Of a stretch of DNA of 64,000 nt, positions 39,901-52,388 are shown piece after piece. The position numbers were made by a program, and so were the translations under genes. Source of the DNA: Otis tarda (Eukaryota; Chordata; Aves; Otidiformes; Otididae); assembly GCA_026413225.1 (NCBI GenBank), contig JAPMTP010000073.1, positions 1 to 64,000 of the forward strand, read 5' to 3'. The notes under the pieces were generated by a model. That model searched no databases. It was not told the origin of the DNA and saw nothing but the letters and a program-made list of their open reading frames with translations. Within the stretch, counting starts at the first letter, position 1, and each line of letters opens with the position of its first letter.

Positions 39901-40040
39901 AAATTTGTTTCTTATATTATGGGTGAGTCACTGGCATTCTAATTTGTAAAAATTGCTCCAGACAATTGGAGCAATGTCTAGTCTTTCCATGATTTCCTGT
40001 CCTAGCATCCTACCTTAGCCTCTGGGGTTGGAATTTATCT
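33990..40040. other. AT-rich unannotated sequence
   Basis: About 6 kb with no recognisable gene, LTR or CR1. Short homopolymers and small random ORFs only. Confidence 0.6.
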
Positions 40041-40286
40041 CATCTGACTTTAGACATCTAAAATTTATACATCTAAGTATGAAATAGTCACCTTGCGCCA
40101 CTCACTGTCAATGGAGAGAAAGATGCACCTCCAGAGAGCAATTCGTCTGATTTGTCTTATATGGCTACAGCAGCAGAAGACAAATGATTCTCTGGTGACT
40201 ATTTCCCTTCACTGACTTTAAAAAGAGACTCCTGAGTACAACAGACTTAGATGTATAACTTTTAGACGTTTAATCTAAGGCAGATG
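40041..40286. repeat. Imperfect inverted repeat, possible old non-autonomous DNA transposon
   Basis: The left arm (CATCTGACTTTAGACATCTA, TTATACATCTAAGT, GAAATAGTCACC) pairs with the right arm (GGTGACTATTTC, ACTTAGATGTATAAC, TTTTAGACGTTTAATCTAAG, CAGATG). Each arm carries one insertion relative to the other. The inner arms also pair (GATTTGTCTT with AAGACAAAT). The whole fold-back is about 245 bp, within the size of a MITE-like element. No transposase and no certain target duplication. Confidence 0.55.
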
Positions 40287-40959
40287 TATTGAGCTCTAGA
40301 TTCTCAGTTAGTTCCTTTATTTGTCTTTATATTTATTTTTTTCAAAATCAAGCAGTTTAGCTGAAAGGACTCAGAAAGACCCACTATAGAAAATCATACT
40401 AGATTTGCACTCTTCTGGAAGATGTGCATTCGCATTCTCATCACTGAGAGAACAAGCTGAACTTGGATCCCCTGATTCCCAGGGCAGTTTCTGTCTGGTG
40501 GTTCACTGAATATAAAAGGCATTGTGTTATCTGATTGACTCATCCCTGAAGCCTATTTTAAGAAAGGACTTGATGGCTGTGGTTTCAAAAATAGGAAGAT
40601 CCAGTAGGGCAAGAACTGATGAGAGAATAACATTTCCTATGAAGAAGCTGTGGAAACTTACAGACCTAGTAGGAACCTGGATTTTTCCTGGGGTTTATTA
40701 CAATTCATTGAACACTGTGGTACAAAAAGTGATTTTATGAATCTAGTTTTTTATAAATTAGTATCAAATTATTTTTAGTTGCTTCACCTTGAAACGTGTT
40801 ACTAAAAAACAATAATTAGTCCCATTCTGAGTTTCAGACTGACACTGAATATTACAGCCATTAACTCTTCATGTGTACAAGTATCTTTCTGAGATTTTCT
40901 TTTTATTTTAATAGATATTTAATCATACTCCTAGCTATAAAAATAATCACTTTCTCATA

Positions 40960-43297
40960 AACAAGTGAGTGGAGTTGAGGATCACAGTGTACAGGAGGAT
41001 TTCCTGAGCCAGGGAAACCCAAGTGGAGTGCAAAGACTTGCCAGGAGCCACTCTTGTCAGAGGCATGGGCTGGGCCAGGAGTAACAGCTACCATCCCCGC
41101 TCCCGCAAAAGGCAGCCCTAGGAAGTGCCGGTGATCAGGAGCACCACAAACAGGATGGGCAAATATGGCATGGTGCAGCAGTTTGCACAGCAGTTCATAT
41201 GGAAGAGTGGGTAGGAAGTGTGCCTCTTTGAAGGAGGGCCATTCCACTGGTGGAGTTGGAGACTTGAAGTACACATAACCCAGCAATCAGTCACCATTCT
41301 GTGACCATCTGCACAAGTCAAGGGCATCCTACCTGACCCTCAAGGCAGAAAGATGGGCATTTGTCCGAGAGCAAAGGCTGCAGCTCTGGCAGCTCGGGGG
41401 TTTGTGCCATCTACCCCAGCGGTGGCCAATGGTTCCACATAGACCGAGCTGCTGAAGGGAGAGGCTGCAGTGCAGACTTCAGACTTCAGAAAGTCCCTAG
41501 GCCTTCCTCCTGGGGCAAGGACAGGTGGCAGTCCTGCCTGCAAAACCTGTGCTCAGGTGGAAGACCTCTGCAGCAGGTGGCTGAGCTTCAGGAGGCAGTG
41601 GGAAGGCTGCATAGCATCAGGAAGCCTGAGAACGAGTAAAATTAGTTAGTTGGTTCCAAGTGCAGTCTGCAGTGGACCCACAGGCTCACAGACAAACAGC
41701 CAAAAACTCACCCACTAGCACATGCAAAAGGGAGATGGGGCCAATGATGTAGAAGAATGGAACCTTGCAATAATAACCAGTACAACAAAGAAAAGATGGG
41801 TGATAGTAGTAGACAACTCTCTTCTGAGAGGTATAGAGGCACCCATTTACCAAGCTGATGCACTCAGTTTTAAAAGGAGGGCAGAGACAGGTTACATTAT
41901 AGTGAGGGTCTGCTACAGGCCCTCCACTACTAGGAAGACTGACTGGACGAGGCCCTTTATAGATGGATAGGAGCAGCCTCACATTCACAAGCCCTGGTCC
42001 TCATGCAGGACTTCAGCCACTCCAGTATCTGTGGGAGGGACCACACAGCAGGGCATAAGCAATCCAGGAGGTTCCTGGAATGTGTGGATGATAACCTCCT
42101 TGTGCAAGAGACAGAGGAGTTAATGAGGAGAGGTTGTATGCTGGTCCTGGTTCTAGTCTTGAGATGAGATGTCATCTTGATGTTGTCTAACTGGACTTGA
42201 GTAAACATTTGACACTGTCCTGCACAACATCCTTTTCTCTAAACTGGTGAGACATGGATTTGATGGACAGACCACTCAGAGGATAAGGAATTGGCTGGAT
42301 GGTTGCACTCACAGTGTTACAGTCAACGACTTGATGTCCAAGTGGAGATCAGTGAGGAGTAGTGTTCCTCAGGGCCCTGTACTGGGACTGTGCACTCTCA
42401 GCAAGTTCGCCGATGATAGCAAGCTGTGTGATGTGGTCGACATGCTGGAGGGAAAGGATGCCATCCAGAGGGACCTTGACAGGCTGGAGAGGTGGGCCCG
42501 TGTGAACCTGATGAAGTTCAACCAGGCCAAGTGCAAGGTCCTGCACATGGGTCAAGGTAATCCCAAGCACAAATACAGGCTGAACTGAGAATGGCTTGCA
42601 AGCAGCCCTGAGGAGAAGAACTTGGGTGTGCTGGCGGATGAGAAGCTCAACATGAGCCGGCAGTGTGCGCTTGCAGCCCAGAAAACCAACTGCCTCCTGT
42701 GCTCCATCAAGAGGAGCATGGCCAGCAGGTCAAGGGAGGTGATTCTTCCCCTCTACTCTGCCCTGGTGAGACCCCACCTGGAGTATTGTGTCCAGTTCTG
42801 GAGCCCCCAACATAAGAAGGACATGGACCAGCTGGAGAAGGTCCAGAGGAGGGCCACAAAAATGATAAGAGGGCTGGTGCACCTTTCCTATGAGGACAGG
42901 CTGAGAGAGTTGAGGCTGTTCAGCCTGGAGAAGAGGAGGCTTTGGGGAGACCTTGTAGTGGCCTTTCAATACTTGAAGGGGGCTTATAAGAAAGATAGGG
43001 AGAAACTCTTCAGCAGGAACTGTTATCATAGGACAAGGGATAACAGTTTTAAACTAGAAGGAGGTAGATTTAGAGTAGACATAAGGAAGAAATTTTTTAC
43101 AATGAGGGTGGTGGAACATTGGAACAGGTTGCCCAGAGGGGTGGTAGATGCCCCATCCCTGAACACATTCAAGGTCAGGTTGGACGGGGCTCTGAGCATC
43201 CTGATCTAGTCAAAGGTGTCCCTGCTCATTGCAGGGGGTTGGACCAGATGACTTTTTAGGATCCTTTCTAACCCAAACTATTCTGTGTTTCTGTATT
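40960..43297 (+). mobile_element. CR1 LINE with ORF1 and ORF2 remnants, internally deleted
   Basis: A plus-strand CR1 retaining parts from near the 5' end to the 3' tail. ORF1 remnants include VAELQEAVGRLHSIRKPENE (41361-41639) and an esterase-like start WVIVVDNSLLRGIEAP (41722-41970). A jump then leads into the ORF2 endonuclease (CGRDHTAGHKQSRRFLECVD, near 42040), and another leads into the RT palm region (42190-42260). From 42247 on it is continuous to the 3' end. Several kilobases are expected for a full CR1, so internal deletions must have removed much of ORF2. The 5' limit is approximate. Confidence 0.85.
42622..43209 (+). pseudogene. CR1 ORF2 C-terminal region, 195 codons open
   Basis: The best preserved CR1 ORF2 C-terminus in the window. 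It contains [60 protein letters not shown] and a final [11 protein letters not shown] just before the stop. The RT catalytic domain upstream is broken, so this is a relic and not a functional gene. Its openness suggests a relatively young insertion. Confidence 0.85.
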
Positions 43298-44759
43298 AAC
43301 TCAACCTAAACAACTGACAGTGCTGATCTGAATTCTACACTTGGTGAAATGTTTGGCAAAGCTTCCACTAAATTGGAGCAGAGGCATGTCCATTGATTGG
43401 AAGGAATAACATAATGATTTAATGTAAACAAACCTACATCTTCTAATAAAATAATTAAAGTTGTCAGTAGCAATTTGGAGTAGTGAAATGACTTATATTT
43501 CTTTTGATGGTGAAAAGTCTTAATGACATAAATTAGTCCATCAGGAACACATAAGTTTTCCTATACAGTTTTTTCATAGTCTGCTTTGGTTTAGTACTCA
43601 TTCGATAGCTCGGCATTTTTTCATCCTGGTCCTTGAGTGATTTGGCATCCTAGAACATTTGGAATAATTCAACTTCAACAACTCATTAAATTAAACTTGA
43701 GCAAGAAAGGAATATGGACCATTAGCCACATGTAACTTTAACGAAATTTAAATTTTTTCCTGTATATGAATTTAAAATCTAACTTGCTTTCATTTTCTTG
43801 TACATTCAATGGATATTGAGAATCAGTAATGATGTGTTCACTTTGTGAAATACACTCATTATGTTTCATGACCCATGGTCAGTTTAGAGGCACATAAAAG
43901 ATTTTTATCATAAAGATGACACCTGAAACAAAGAAAAAAAAATCTATTGATTTTATTAGATAAAGCACTTGTAGAAATTTCAAGTGCTTGACTCTTAACG
44001 ATGCTGTCATAAAATCCCTCCCTAACAAGTGAAGAATTCATTGCTTTAATCAGAGAGGTAAAATTTAAGAATAAGACTGTCAGTATCTACTGCAGCATAA
44101 ATCATTTCAAAGTAAAAAATTAAGCAGAAATAATTACTAATCTTTGTTCAACCTGTTTTATTGGTATTCTAAATTAGCTTACACAGATTTTTCAAGCTTC
44201 TTGGGTTATTTCACACTGTAATTTTACAAATCCGTCATTAAGCCTTCTAGAGGAGGTTTACTTCTCCTAGAAGAAGTCACAGTTTCGATATTCAGCTCAA
44301 TATTCAGAAACATTATTCAAGCCATCACATGCCCTTTCCTAAATGTTCTTTCCAGCCTCATACTAAAATTTGGCTACCACTAGTTCTCAGATAAATGATG
44401 CATGCAAAGTGCATCAGTGTTGCCAGAGAAATACTGAGCAGACATTTTCTGAGGTCTGGCTGCCCTGATTAAAGGAAAGATGAAATAATTGTTAATGCTA
44501 TAACCTCTCGGTACTTCTCTGGGCCCTAAGGTTTTTTATATTAGATAATTCCTGTTTCCTTTTTTTTTTTTTCTTTCTTTGAAATAATGCACTAATGTAG
44601 AGCATATTCATACTATCTGCTTCAGTAGATGGTGCATCTCTACAGAAAGAAATTAAGAAATGAATGTCTATATGACCCATTTCTTTGTAATCACAATGAG
44701 ATATTTTGTCTTGCCCACTGTGACAAGCACCTGGCAAACACATGTTCAGACTTGGCTTG
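43298..44759. other. AT-rich unannotated sequence
   Basis: No recognisable feature. Confidence 0.6.
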
Positions 44760-45896
44760 TGTTCTGGTTTTGTTGGGTGAGGTGGGGCCTAAGGTGGTAG
44801 CTTCTGTAGGAAACTGCTAGAAGTCGCTCCCCTTTGTTTAGTGGACTCGGCCGGGCCTAGGGCAGACCTGCTGCTGGCCAAGGCTGAGCCAATTGGTAGC
44901 AGAATGTCCTGTGATAACGCCTCTGCGATAACGTATTTAAGTAGGGGAAAACAGGAAAAAAACCAAAAAAAAAAAAGTGAAGCAGTTGAGCGGGGGCAGA
45001 GAGGGAGAGGAGCGAGCTTTGTGGGCCTTGCATGCCTCACCCTCTGGCCTCTTGCCAGGCAGCTGACTGGGCCCAACTTGGCCCGGCCTGGCTGCAAGAA
45101 GTGGAGAGGAGATGAGAAGTGAATAAGATGTAAAAAGGATCCTGAGAGGTATCTGCCAGCCTGTTGTGAGGAACGGCTGTAGACGCCAAGGTCAGTGAAG
45201 AAGGAGGGGAGGAGTAATGCGGCTCCTGGCCAAGATTCCCCTGCAGCCTGTGGTGAAGACCATGGTGGAGCAGGTTGTCCCCCTGCAGCCCATGGAGGTC
45301 CATGGAGGGGCAGAGATTCACCTGCAGCCTGTGGAGGACCCCACGCTGGAGCAAGTGGAGGCCTGAAGGAGGCTGTGGCCCATGGAGGGCCCACTGGGGC
45401 AGCTGTTCTGGAGGGACTGCACCCTGTGGAAGAGATGACCCACGCTGGAGCAATTTCACAAAGGACTGTGGCCTGTGGGAGGGACCCCACATTGGAGCAG
45501 GGGAGGAATGTGAGGAGTTCTTCCCCCGACAATGAAGCAGCGGCATGAAACAACATATGATGAACTGACCGCGACCCCCACTCCTTTTTCCCCCCTGTGC
45601 TGCTCAGGGTTGGGGGGAAGATAGTAGAGATAATGTTAAGCCCGGGAAGAGGGAAGGGTCGGGGGAGGTTATCTTGTTCCCTGTCTCATTCTCCTGCTAG
45701 TTTTCGAAATAAATGAGTATTTTTCCCCAAGTCGAGTCTGTTTTGCCCATGATGATAACTTTAAGGATTTGTCCCCGTCCTTATCTCAAACCTCAAGCCA
45801 TTTTTCCTTATATCATCTCCTCCTATTCTCTTGGAGGGTGGGGGGAGCGAGAGAGAGACTGCGTAGTCTGGTTCCTGTCGGGGTTGAACTATGACA
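44760..45896 (+). mobile_element. Long solo LTR (about 1.1 kb), ERVL-like
   Basis: Starts TGTTCTGGTTTTGTTGGG and ends GGTTGAACTATGACA. The flanking pentamers GCTTG and ACTTG are a 4/5 match to each other, consistent with a decayed target duplication. It contains the GATAACGCCTCTGCGATAAC box, a GC-rich middle with an irregular minisatellite of CTGCAGCC(C/T)(A/G)TGGAGG motifs (about 45235-45510), and a polyadenylation signal AATAAA at 45708-45713. The long antisense ORF at 44789-45556 is a by-product of the GC-rich minisatellite. A deleted copy of the same LTR lies at 59191-59547. Confidence 0.85.
45235..45510. repeat. Minisatellite within the LTR
   Basis: Imperfect repeats built from TGGAGCA, CTGCAGCCYRTGGAGG and CCCATGG motifs with irregular spacing of about 40-60 bp. 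The other copy of this LTR (59191-59547) lacks nearly all of it, which fits repeat-mediated deletion. Confidence 0.65.
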
Positions 45897-48800
45897 ACTT
45901 GACAACTTAGAGCAGAGTTGCGCAGCTTTTTTCAATTTTTAGTCATCACAGAACTTTGAGTTTGCCCTTGCTAGAATGAGTGGAAATCTATGTTTAGGTA
46001 CCCACTGGGCACTACAGTTCAAAAATAAAAGCGTTATACAGTTTTAGTGTTCCCACTTGTGTTGGTATGTAAAAGAATATGTCTCTGCAGAGGAAAGGTC
46101 CAAACTTACGTTATTTGAGAAAGGAACCTAAATTAGAAAGTATTTGGTCTGGATCTATTGCCATATATTCTTGCAAAACCTTTACTGTCCATATTAAAGT
46201 GGTATAATGTCTTTAATAATATAAACAACTAGAAAAGCAAATATGTTTTTCTAAAGGTATTTTTGAAGTTACCGGATGCCTTTATGTTTACAATATATCT
46301 TTAACAGGATATAACTCTTACCAGTCTAAAGGAGGTAGAGATCAAAGAACTTTTGTGGATCTTGCCCTCTGTCTCTAGAATTCAAGCCAAGCTAAGTACA
46401 AGAATGTATTGACTGGGATGAAACTGAAAGATTTGTAGGAATTTATCATGGACTGTGCCTTACACAAGACATTGATTTACAAATGAGATCTTACTTGATA
46501 AATCTGATAAAATATATCAAACCAAGTAGATTTGTATGATATTTCAGCTTTTTTTTTCAGTACAGGACTGTAAAAAGGAAGCAGTTTCCTCTCTGAAGAA
46601 GACTGCTCTAATCATTCATATAACCTAGAGTAGGCATCTTGATGCAAAATCATTTGTATCTCAATGCCTAGAAAATGAGTAATATATTCCACATACTGTA
46701 ATTTCATTACAGATTTAGACTTTGAGCAAAAGGAATTATAGAGATTCAAAAGTAAAAGCCAACAGAAGATACATCAATTAGTACTCATGTACTTCATGTA
46801 CTTCACTTTTGTTCAATTGCTGGTAAAAATAACAGGAAAATAGAGGTTAAAAAAAAAGCAGAAGAGAAAGAGAATAGAAGAAGGCATCTTGGTTCACTAT
46901 AATCTGTCTTTTAATTTTTAACTAGACGGTGGAATGAGATGGACTGTAAAATGCACTATATGTGGTCCATTTTACTTAGTAAAAATTGTAGTCAGTTGAA
47001 AGAGCAGCTGGTGACATTGTAGTCAATGCTCTCCGAAAGCTAATTGAGAATGATAGGAAAAAAATATGATGTAATATATAGCTGCACAGATTTCCATATC
47101 ACCCCAGACACTCATTACACACATCTGTTCTTCATTCCCAATGAACAACAAAATCCCTCTGAGTTTCTTCCAAAGAAACTCATCCACAATCCAGAAGACA
47201 AAGAGGCATACATGAAACACGTTTTGCATTTTATCCACCTAGATTAGCAGTTGCTTTAATAATTACCAACTTTCAATATAATTTGATGTATATCATCAAT
47301 GTACTTTTTTCATTAAATTTAGAAATATTTTATGGCTTCTGTTATTGTGGGGTCCATAACATGAAAAATTATGTTCGTAGATGCAGGCCCATTGTTGTAA
47401 TGAAATAGTTTGCAACCTAAAAGGTACAGCAAATAGAAATGTTGATTCAAATATATGTTTTGAAATAACAAAATCCATTTTGATAAGTTGGTGGCCTGCT
47501 ACAGTTTGATACCATTTTCCTGAATATTTTCAAGTGTTTAAATTCCAACAGAGTATTTTATATTAGCTATGATATTAAATCAAACATGTAAACATTAAGA
47601 AAAAAATACTTTCACTCCTCGCATTTTCTCGAAGGTCGTAGACATTGAGTATTAATTTATCACGTGGTTGTTCATCTAGCAGACAGCTTTGAGGATTCAA
47701 CAAGTTGTGTCCTACTAATAACATCCTTTTCAATGCACCATTAATTGTATTTTTTGTCACCTGATATTAAAAGTCGGGTTTTCTGCTTGTACACAGTCAT
47801 GGTGTCCTATCCAGACTGATTTGACACCATTTTATGCATACTAGGAATCTCGCCTATAGACAATGAAAATTACTTTTTCCTTTATATAGTATTCCACTTT
47901 TTTTCAGTGTAAAGGGAAGCATCACGGCATTCTTTTTTAGATTTATATCTCTTCACAACTAAGCATGAAAACTGAAATGGAGTTCAGAAATTGAAAGAGT
48001 CTTGTTTCCAAATGCTCATCTGCCATCAGACTGTCAGTAACTGGGATTCGTTGTAATGGGAAAGTCCTCCTGCATGTAGTTGTTGGAGGCACTAGAGCTC
48101 AAAGATGTAGAGTTGTACTTTTTCTGAACATGACCCAGAATTGTCTCCCATCTCTTACTCCTTCACAGCTGGGCCTGTACCATAACTGTTTGCACTGCTG
48201 CAGCATCTCCATGAGATTCTGTAGCCTCACATGTCTCACATAGCTTAATAGACCTATTCTGCAATTTACCATTAATTTTTGGGAACCCTCTTGGTCACAG
48301 ATATGAAGTAGAAGCTTGCAGATATGGGGCCGAGGCTTAGGATGCTGCTTTGCATCTTTGAATGTCCTTACTAAGTAGGATCCACATTCAAATGAGCTGT
48401 TATAATTCACACTTCTAATAAACGTTTAGTGTCACAGATTCTTCCCAGTCAAATGAACTGTCTGTAGCAACTTGATTCTTGATTCTTTCAGTAAAATTAC
48501 AAAATGCATGAATTCTTCTTTTTCAGGAGAAAAGAAACTTGAGAAGTCTGTAGAAGAGTTGTGGTGGATATACTGTATGACATTAACAAGACAGTACTTA
48601 AACTCCTTCAGGCATGTGTAGAGGAGCATACACCCACTATTGGATATTTACCATCACCACTGCACCATAATAAGAAATTGTGCTCTGAAAAGGAGGCCCA
48701 GAGGAGTAATCCCATGTCAAAAAGTGATGAGAACTCTTATTTCAAATACCAGAAACACCTCTGAGACCTATTTTTTTCCTCCAATGAAATGTAGGAGGGT

Positions 48801-48996
48801 AGTTAATGTATTATATTTACCATTGCAACTGTGTAGTTTTATACTGCCTTACACAGAAAATCTCCTTGGAGAGATAAACAAACTCCTTGGAGAGATAAAA
48901 GTAATCAGAATTAGTAAATTATAGATTGTTTCACTGGGAAATACAGATGCGAGCAGTGCTTCTGAAGCATAAAGACAATGACACTGGTGTTCCATA
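45897..48996. other. AT-rich unannotated sequence
   Basis: No recognisable gene or element; ORFs of up to about 100 codons have no family motifs. Confidence 0.6.
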
Positions 48997-49690
48997 AAAA
49001 GAATCATAGAATCATAGAATAGTTAGAGTTGGAAGGGATCTTCAAAGGTCATCTAGTCCAACCCCTGCAAGGAGCAGGGACATCCCCGACTAGATCAGGT
49101 TGCTCAGAGCCTCATCCAGCCTGGCCTTGAACGTTTCCAGAGATGGGGCATCCACCACTTTTCTGGGCAACCTGTTCCAGTGTTCTATAACTCGCATTGT
49201 AAAAAATTTTTTCCTAATTTCCAATCTAAATCTACCCGCCTCTATTTTAAAACCATTACCCCTTGTCCAATTGCAACAGGCCCTACTAAACAGTCTTTCC
49301 CCATCTTTCTTGTAGGCCCCCTTGGAGGTACTGGAAGACCGCTATCAGGTCTCCCCGGAGCCTCCTCTTCTCCAGGATGAACAGCCCCAACTCTCTCAGC
49401 CTGTCCTCATAAGAGAGGTGCTCCAGCCCTTTTATCATCTTTGTGGCCCTCCTCTGGACCTTCTCCAACTGGTCCATGTCCTTCTTGTGTTGGGGGCTCC
49501 AGAACTGGACACAGTACTCCAGGTGGGGTCTCACCAGGGCAGAGTAGAGGGGCAGAATCACCTCCCTCGACCTGCTGGCCACGCTTCTTTTGATGCAGCC
49601 CAGGATGCGGTTGGCCTTCTGGGCCGCGAGGGTGCATTGCCAGCTCATGTTGAGCTTCTCGTCCACCACCACTCCCAAGTCCTTCTCGGG
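48997..49690 (-). mobile_element. CR1 LINE 3' portion abutting the palindrome
   Basis: Starts with AGAATCATAGAATCATAGAA (the CR1 tail in reverse) and runs to about 49690. The minus-strand ORF at 49286-49792 encodes the CR1 ORF2 C-terminus ([40 protein letters not shown]). At about 49690-49701 CR1 similarity stops and LTR sequence begins, so this copy marks the left breakpoint of the inverted structure. It is very similar to the copy at 53522-54300, which lies in the opposite orientation. Confidence 0.95.
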
Positions 49691-49700
49691 AGTCCTTCGT

Positions 49701-49838
49701 TGTTTTATTGTATAAAAATGGGACGGTTTGCTACCTCGGGCATGCACGCTCGTGGTGGAGCGATCCCCCGTGCATCTGCACACAATAAACATACCTAGTT
49801 TATAACTTCCGAGTTACAGAGTCCATTTCCATATGTCA
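49701..49838 (+). mobile_element. LTR fragment (promoter/R/U5 part), left end of the palindrome
   Basis: Matches in reverse complement the 3' part of the LTR at 57975-59116 with very few differences. It retains a TATA box (TATAAAAATGGG, from 49711), the GGCATGCACGCTCGTGGTGG segment, a polyadenylation signal AATAAA (49784-49789) and the end GTCCATTTCCATATGTCA. U3 upstream of the TATA box is missing. It reads rightward, into the satellite array. Confidence 0.85.
49711..49718 (+). promoter_or_regulatory. LTR TATA box
   Basis: TATAAAAA with an AATAAA polyadenylation signal about 70 bp downstream, the usual order in a retroviral R region. If active, transcription would enter the satellite array. 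U3 enhancer sequence is absent on this side. Confidence 0.55.
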
Positions 49839-50163
49839 ATAGTAAGTATCAGAATCCTGGTGGTATAGAAAAGCCGAGAGACCCAATGTTTTTGAGCCTG
49901 TAGATGCGGTGGGAAGAGTCGGTGAGGAGCAGCAAGAACTTTTAGAGCAGGCACTTCTGGTGTTGGAGTAATTGTCTGATGTTCGGGATTTATAAGATTT
50001 ATTCTCAGAGGACTGCCAGGTTGACTTGGTGGCAAATGTCAGAGTCCTGTTGGCCTAGGGAAGCCCAGAGCAATTGTCTGACGTTGGGGATTGTCCTGGT
50101 CAGTCCTAGACCACCAGGACTCCGACATTTTCCACCATTTCAACCCGGCAGCCCTGTGAGCAG
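49839..50163. repeat. Left LTR-satellite junction repeat with its own fold-back
   Basis: Starts directly after the LTR end and is a diverged satellite unit (GGTGAGGAGCAGCAAGAAC, GCAGGCACTTCTGGTGTTGG, AATTGTCTGATGTTCGG). Two segments, about 50004-50061 and 50104-50162, are inverted copies of each other. The whole stretch is repeated in reverse complement at 57641-57974 at high identity. Confidence 0.85.
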
Positions 50164-52388
50164 CTCTTGCTGCTCCTCACCTGTTGTTGACGCCACATCT
50201 ACAACACCACAGACAATGGGGCTCCGGGCTTTCCCTGACGAACAGCGCTTCGACATTTACCATCAAGTGCACTGGAGCACCCACTAAAATATTACCCTAA
50301 AAAGCAAGAACGTCGGACCATTGTTCCGACACCAAAAGTGCCAGCAACTAAAGCTCTTGCTGCTCCTCACCGGCAGTTGACGCCGCATTGACAGCATCAC
50401 AGACACTGGGGCTCCTGCTTTCCCTGACAAACAGCGCTTCGATGTTTACCATCAACTGCACAAGGCCGCCCACTGGAGAAATACCCTAAAAATAACGAGC
50501 GTTGGACGATTGCTCCCACACCAAAAGTGCCAGCAACTAAAGCTCTTGCTACTCCTCACCCGCCCTTCACACCACATCTACAGCACCACAGACACCGGGG
50601 CTCCGGGCTTTCCCTGATGAACAGCACTTCAACGTTTCCCATCAGCTGCATACGAGCACCCAGTAAAAAAAAATACCCTAAAAATCACAAACGTCTGACA
50701 ATTATTCCCACACCAAAAGTGCTAGCAACTAAAGCTCTTGCTGCTCCTCAGCAGCCATTTACGCCGCACCTACAGCACCACAGACACTGGGGCTCTGGGC
50801 TGTAACTGACTAACAGTGCTTCGAAGTTTACCATCAACTGCACGGAAGCGCCCACTGAAAAAATACCCTAAAAATCACGAATGTCGGACAATTACTCCCA
50901 CACCAAAAGTGCCAGCAACTCAAGCCCTTGCTGCACCTCAGCAGCCGTTGACGCCGCATCTACAGCACCACAGATATTAGGGCTGCGGGCATTCCCTGAC
51001 GAACAGCGCATCGACGTGTACACCAATCGCACGGAAGTGCCCCTGAAAAAATACCCTAAAAATAATGAATGTTGGACGATTGCTCCCATACCAAATGTGC
51101 CAGCAGCTCAAGCTCTTGCTGCTCCTCTCCCGCCCTTCACAACGCATCTACAGCACCACAGACACTGGGCTCTTTGCTTTCTCTGATGGGCAGTGCTTCG
51201 ACTTTTACCGTCAACTGTACAGGAGCACCCACTAAGAACAATAACCTAAAAAGTACGAACGTCGGACGATTGCTCCCACACCAAAAGTGCCAGCAACTAA
51301 CGCTCTTGCTGCTCCTCACCGGCCTTTGACGCCGCATCTACAGCACCACAGATATTTGGACTGTGTTCTCTCCCTGATGAACAGCTCTTCGACGTTTACA
51401 TCAATCTCACGGAAGTGCCCCTGAAAAAATACCCTAAAAATCCTGAACTTCGGACGATTGCTCCCACACCAAAAGGGTCAGCAACTAAATCTCTTGCTGC
51501 TCCTCACCAGCCGTTGCAGCCGCACCTACAGCACCACAGACACTGGGGCTCCGGGCTTTCCCTGATGAACAGCGCTTCGACGCTTAACATCAACTGCACA
51601 GTGCCACACAGTTAAAATATACCCTAAAAATCATGAACGTCAGACTATTGCTCCCACACCAAAAGTGCCAGCAACTAAAGCTCTTGCTGCTCCTCACCGG
51701 CCGTTGACGCCGCATCTGCAGAACCACAGACATTGGTGCTGCGGGCTTTCCTTGGGGAACAGCGCTTCTATGTTTTCCATTAACTGCACAGGGCAGCCCA
51801 CTTCCAAAAAATACCTGAAAAATCACGAATATCGGACGATTGCTCCCACAACAAAAGTGCCAGCAACTAAAGCTCTTGCTGCTCCTCACCAGCCGCTGAG
51901 CTGCATCTACAGCACCACAGACACTTGGGCTGCCGGATTTCACTGACGAGCAGTGCTTCGACGTTTACCATCAAATGCACAGGAGCACCCAATAAAAAAA
52001 ATTGCCCTAAAAAGTACGAAAGTCGGACGATTGCTCCCACAGCAAAAGTGCCAGCAACTAAAGCTCTTGCTGCTACTCACCGGCCGTTGACACCACATCT
52101 ACAGCACCACAGACATTTGGATTCCGGTCTTTCCCTGACAAACAGCGCTTCGCCATCTAACATCAACTGCACGGAAGCACCCACTGACAAAATACCCTAA
52201 AAAGTACAAACGTCGGAATATTGCTCCCACACCAAAAGTGCCAGCATCTCAAGCTCTTGCTGCTCCTCACCAGCCGTTGATGCTGCACCTAGAGCACCAC
52301 AGACATTGGGACTTCGGCCTTTCCCTGACCAAGAGCGCTTAGATATCTACTATCAACTGCATGGAAGTGCCCACTGAAAAAATACCCC
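50164..52388 (+). repeat. 190-bp satellite, block A1 (12 units)
   Basis: Tandem units with the anchor GCTCTTGCTGCTCCTCA at about 50164, 50353, 50543, 50733, 50923, 51112, 51302, 51491, 51680, 51872, 52063 and 52253, a spacing of 189-192 bp. Each unit carries CAGCACCACAGACA, GGGCTTTCCCTGA, AGCGCTTCGACGTTTACCAT, ACCCTAAAAATCACGAACG, TCGGACGATTGCTCC and CACACCAAAAGTGCCAG in fixed order. Most units are of the CAACTAAAGCTC type. No spacers, so this is not a CRISPR. The unit length is not a multiple of three and stops recur, so ORFs of about 60-110 codons are incidental. Confidence 0.97.

Noticed and set aside
44789..45556. 255-codon antisense ORF
   Set aside because: It lies wholly within a GC-rich solo LTR minisatellite. 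Its Pro/Ala/Gly-rich composition follows from the repeat, and overlapping ORFs exist in other frames.
49839..49880. Primer binding site after the left LTR (TGGTGGTATAGAAAAGCC)
   Set aside because: It does not resemble the complement of any tRNA 3' end I know, lies about 20 nt from the LTR, and is explained as satellite sequence.
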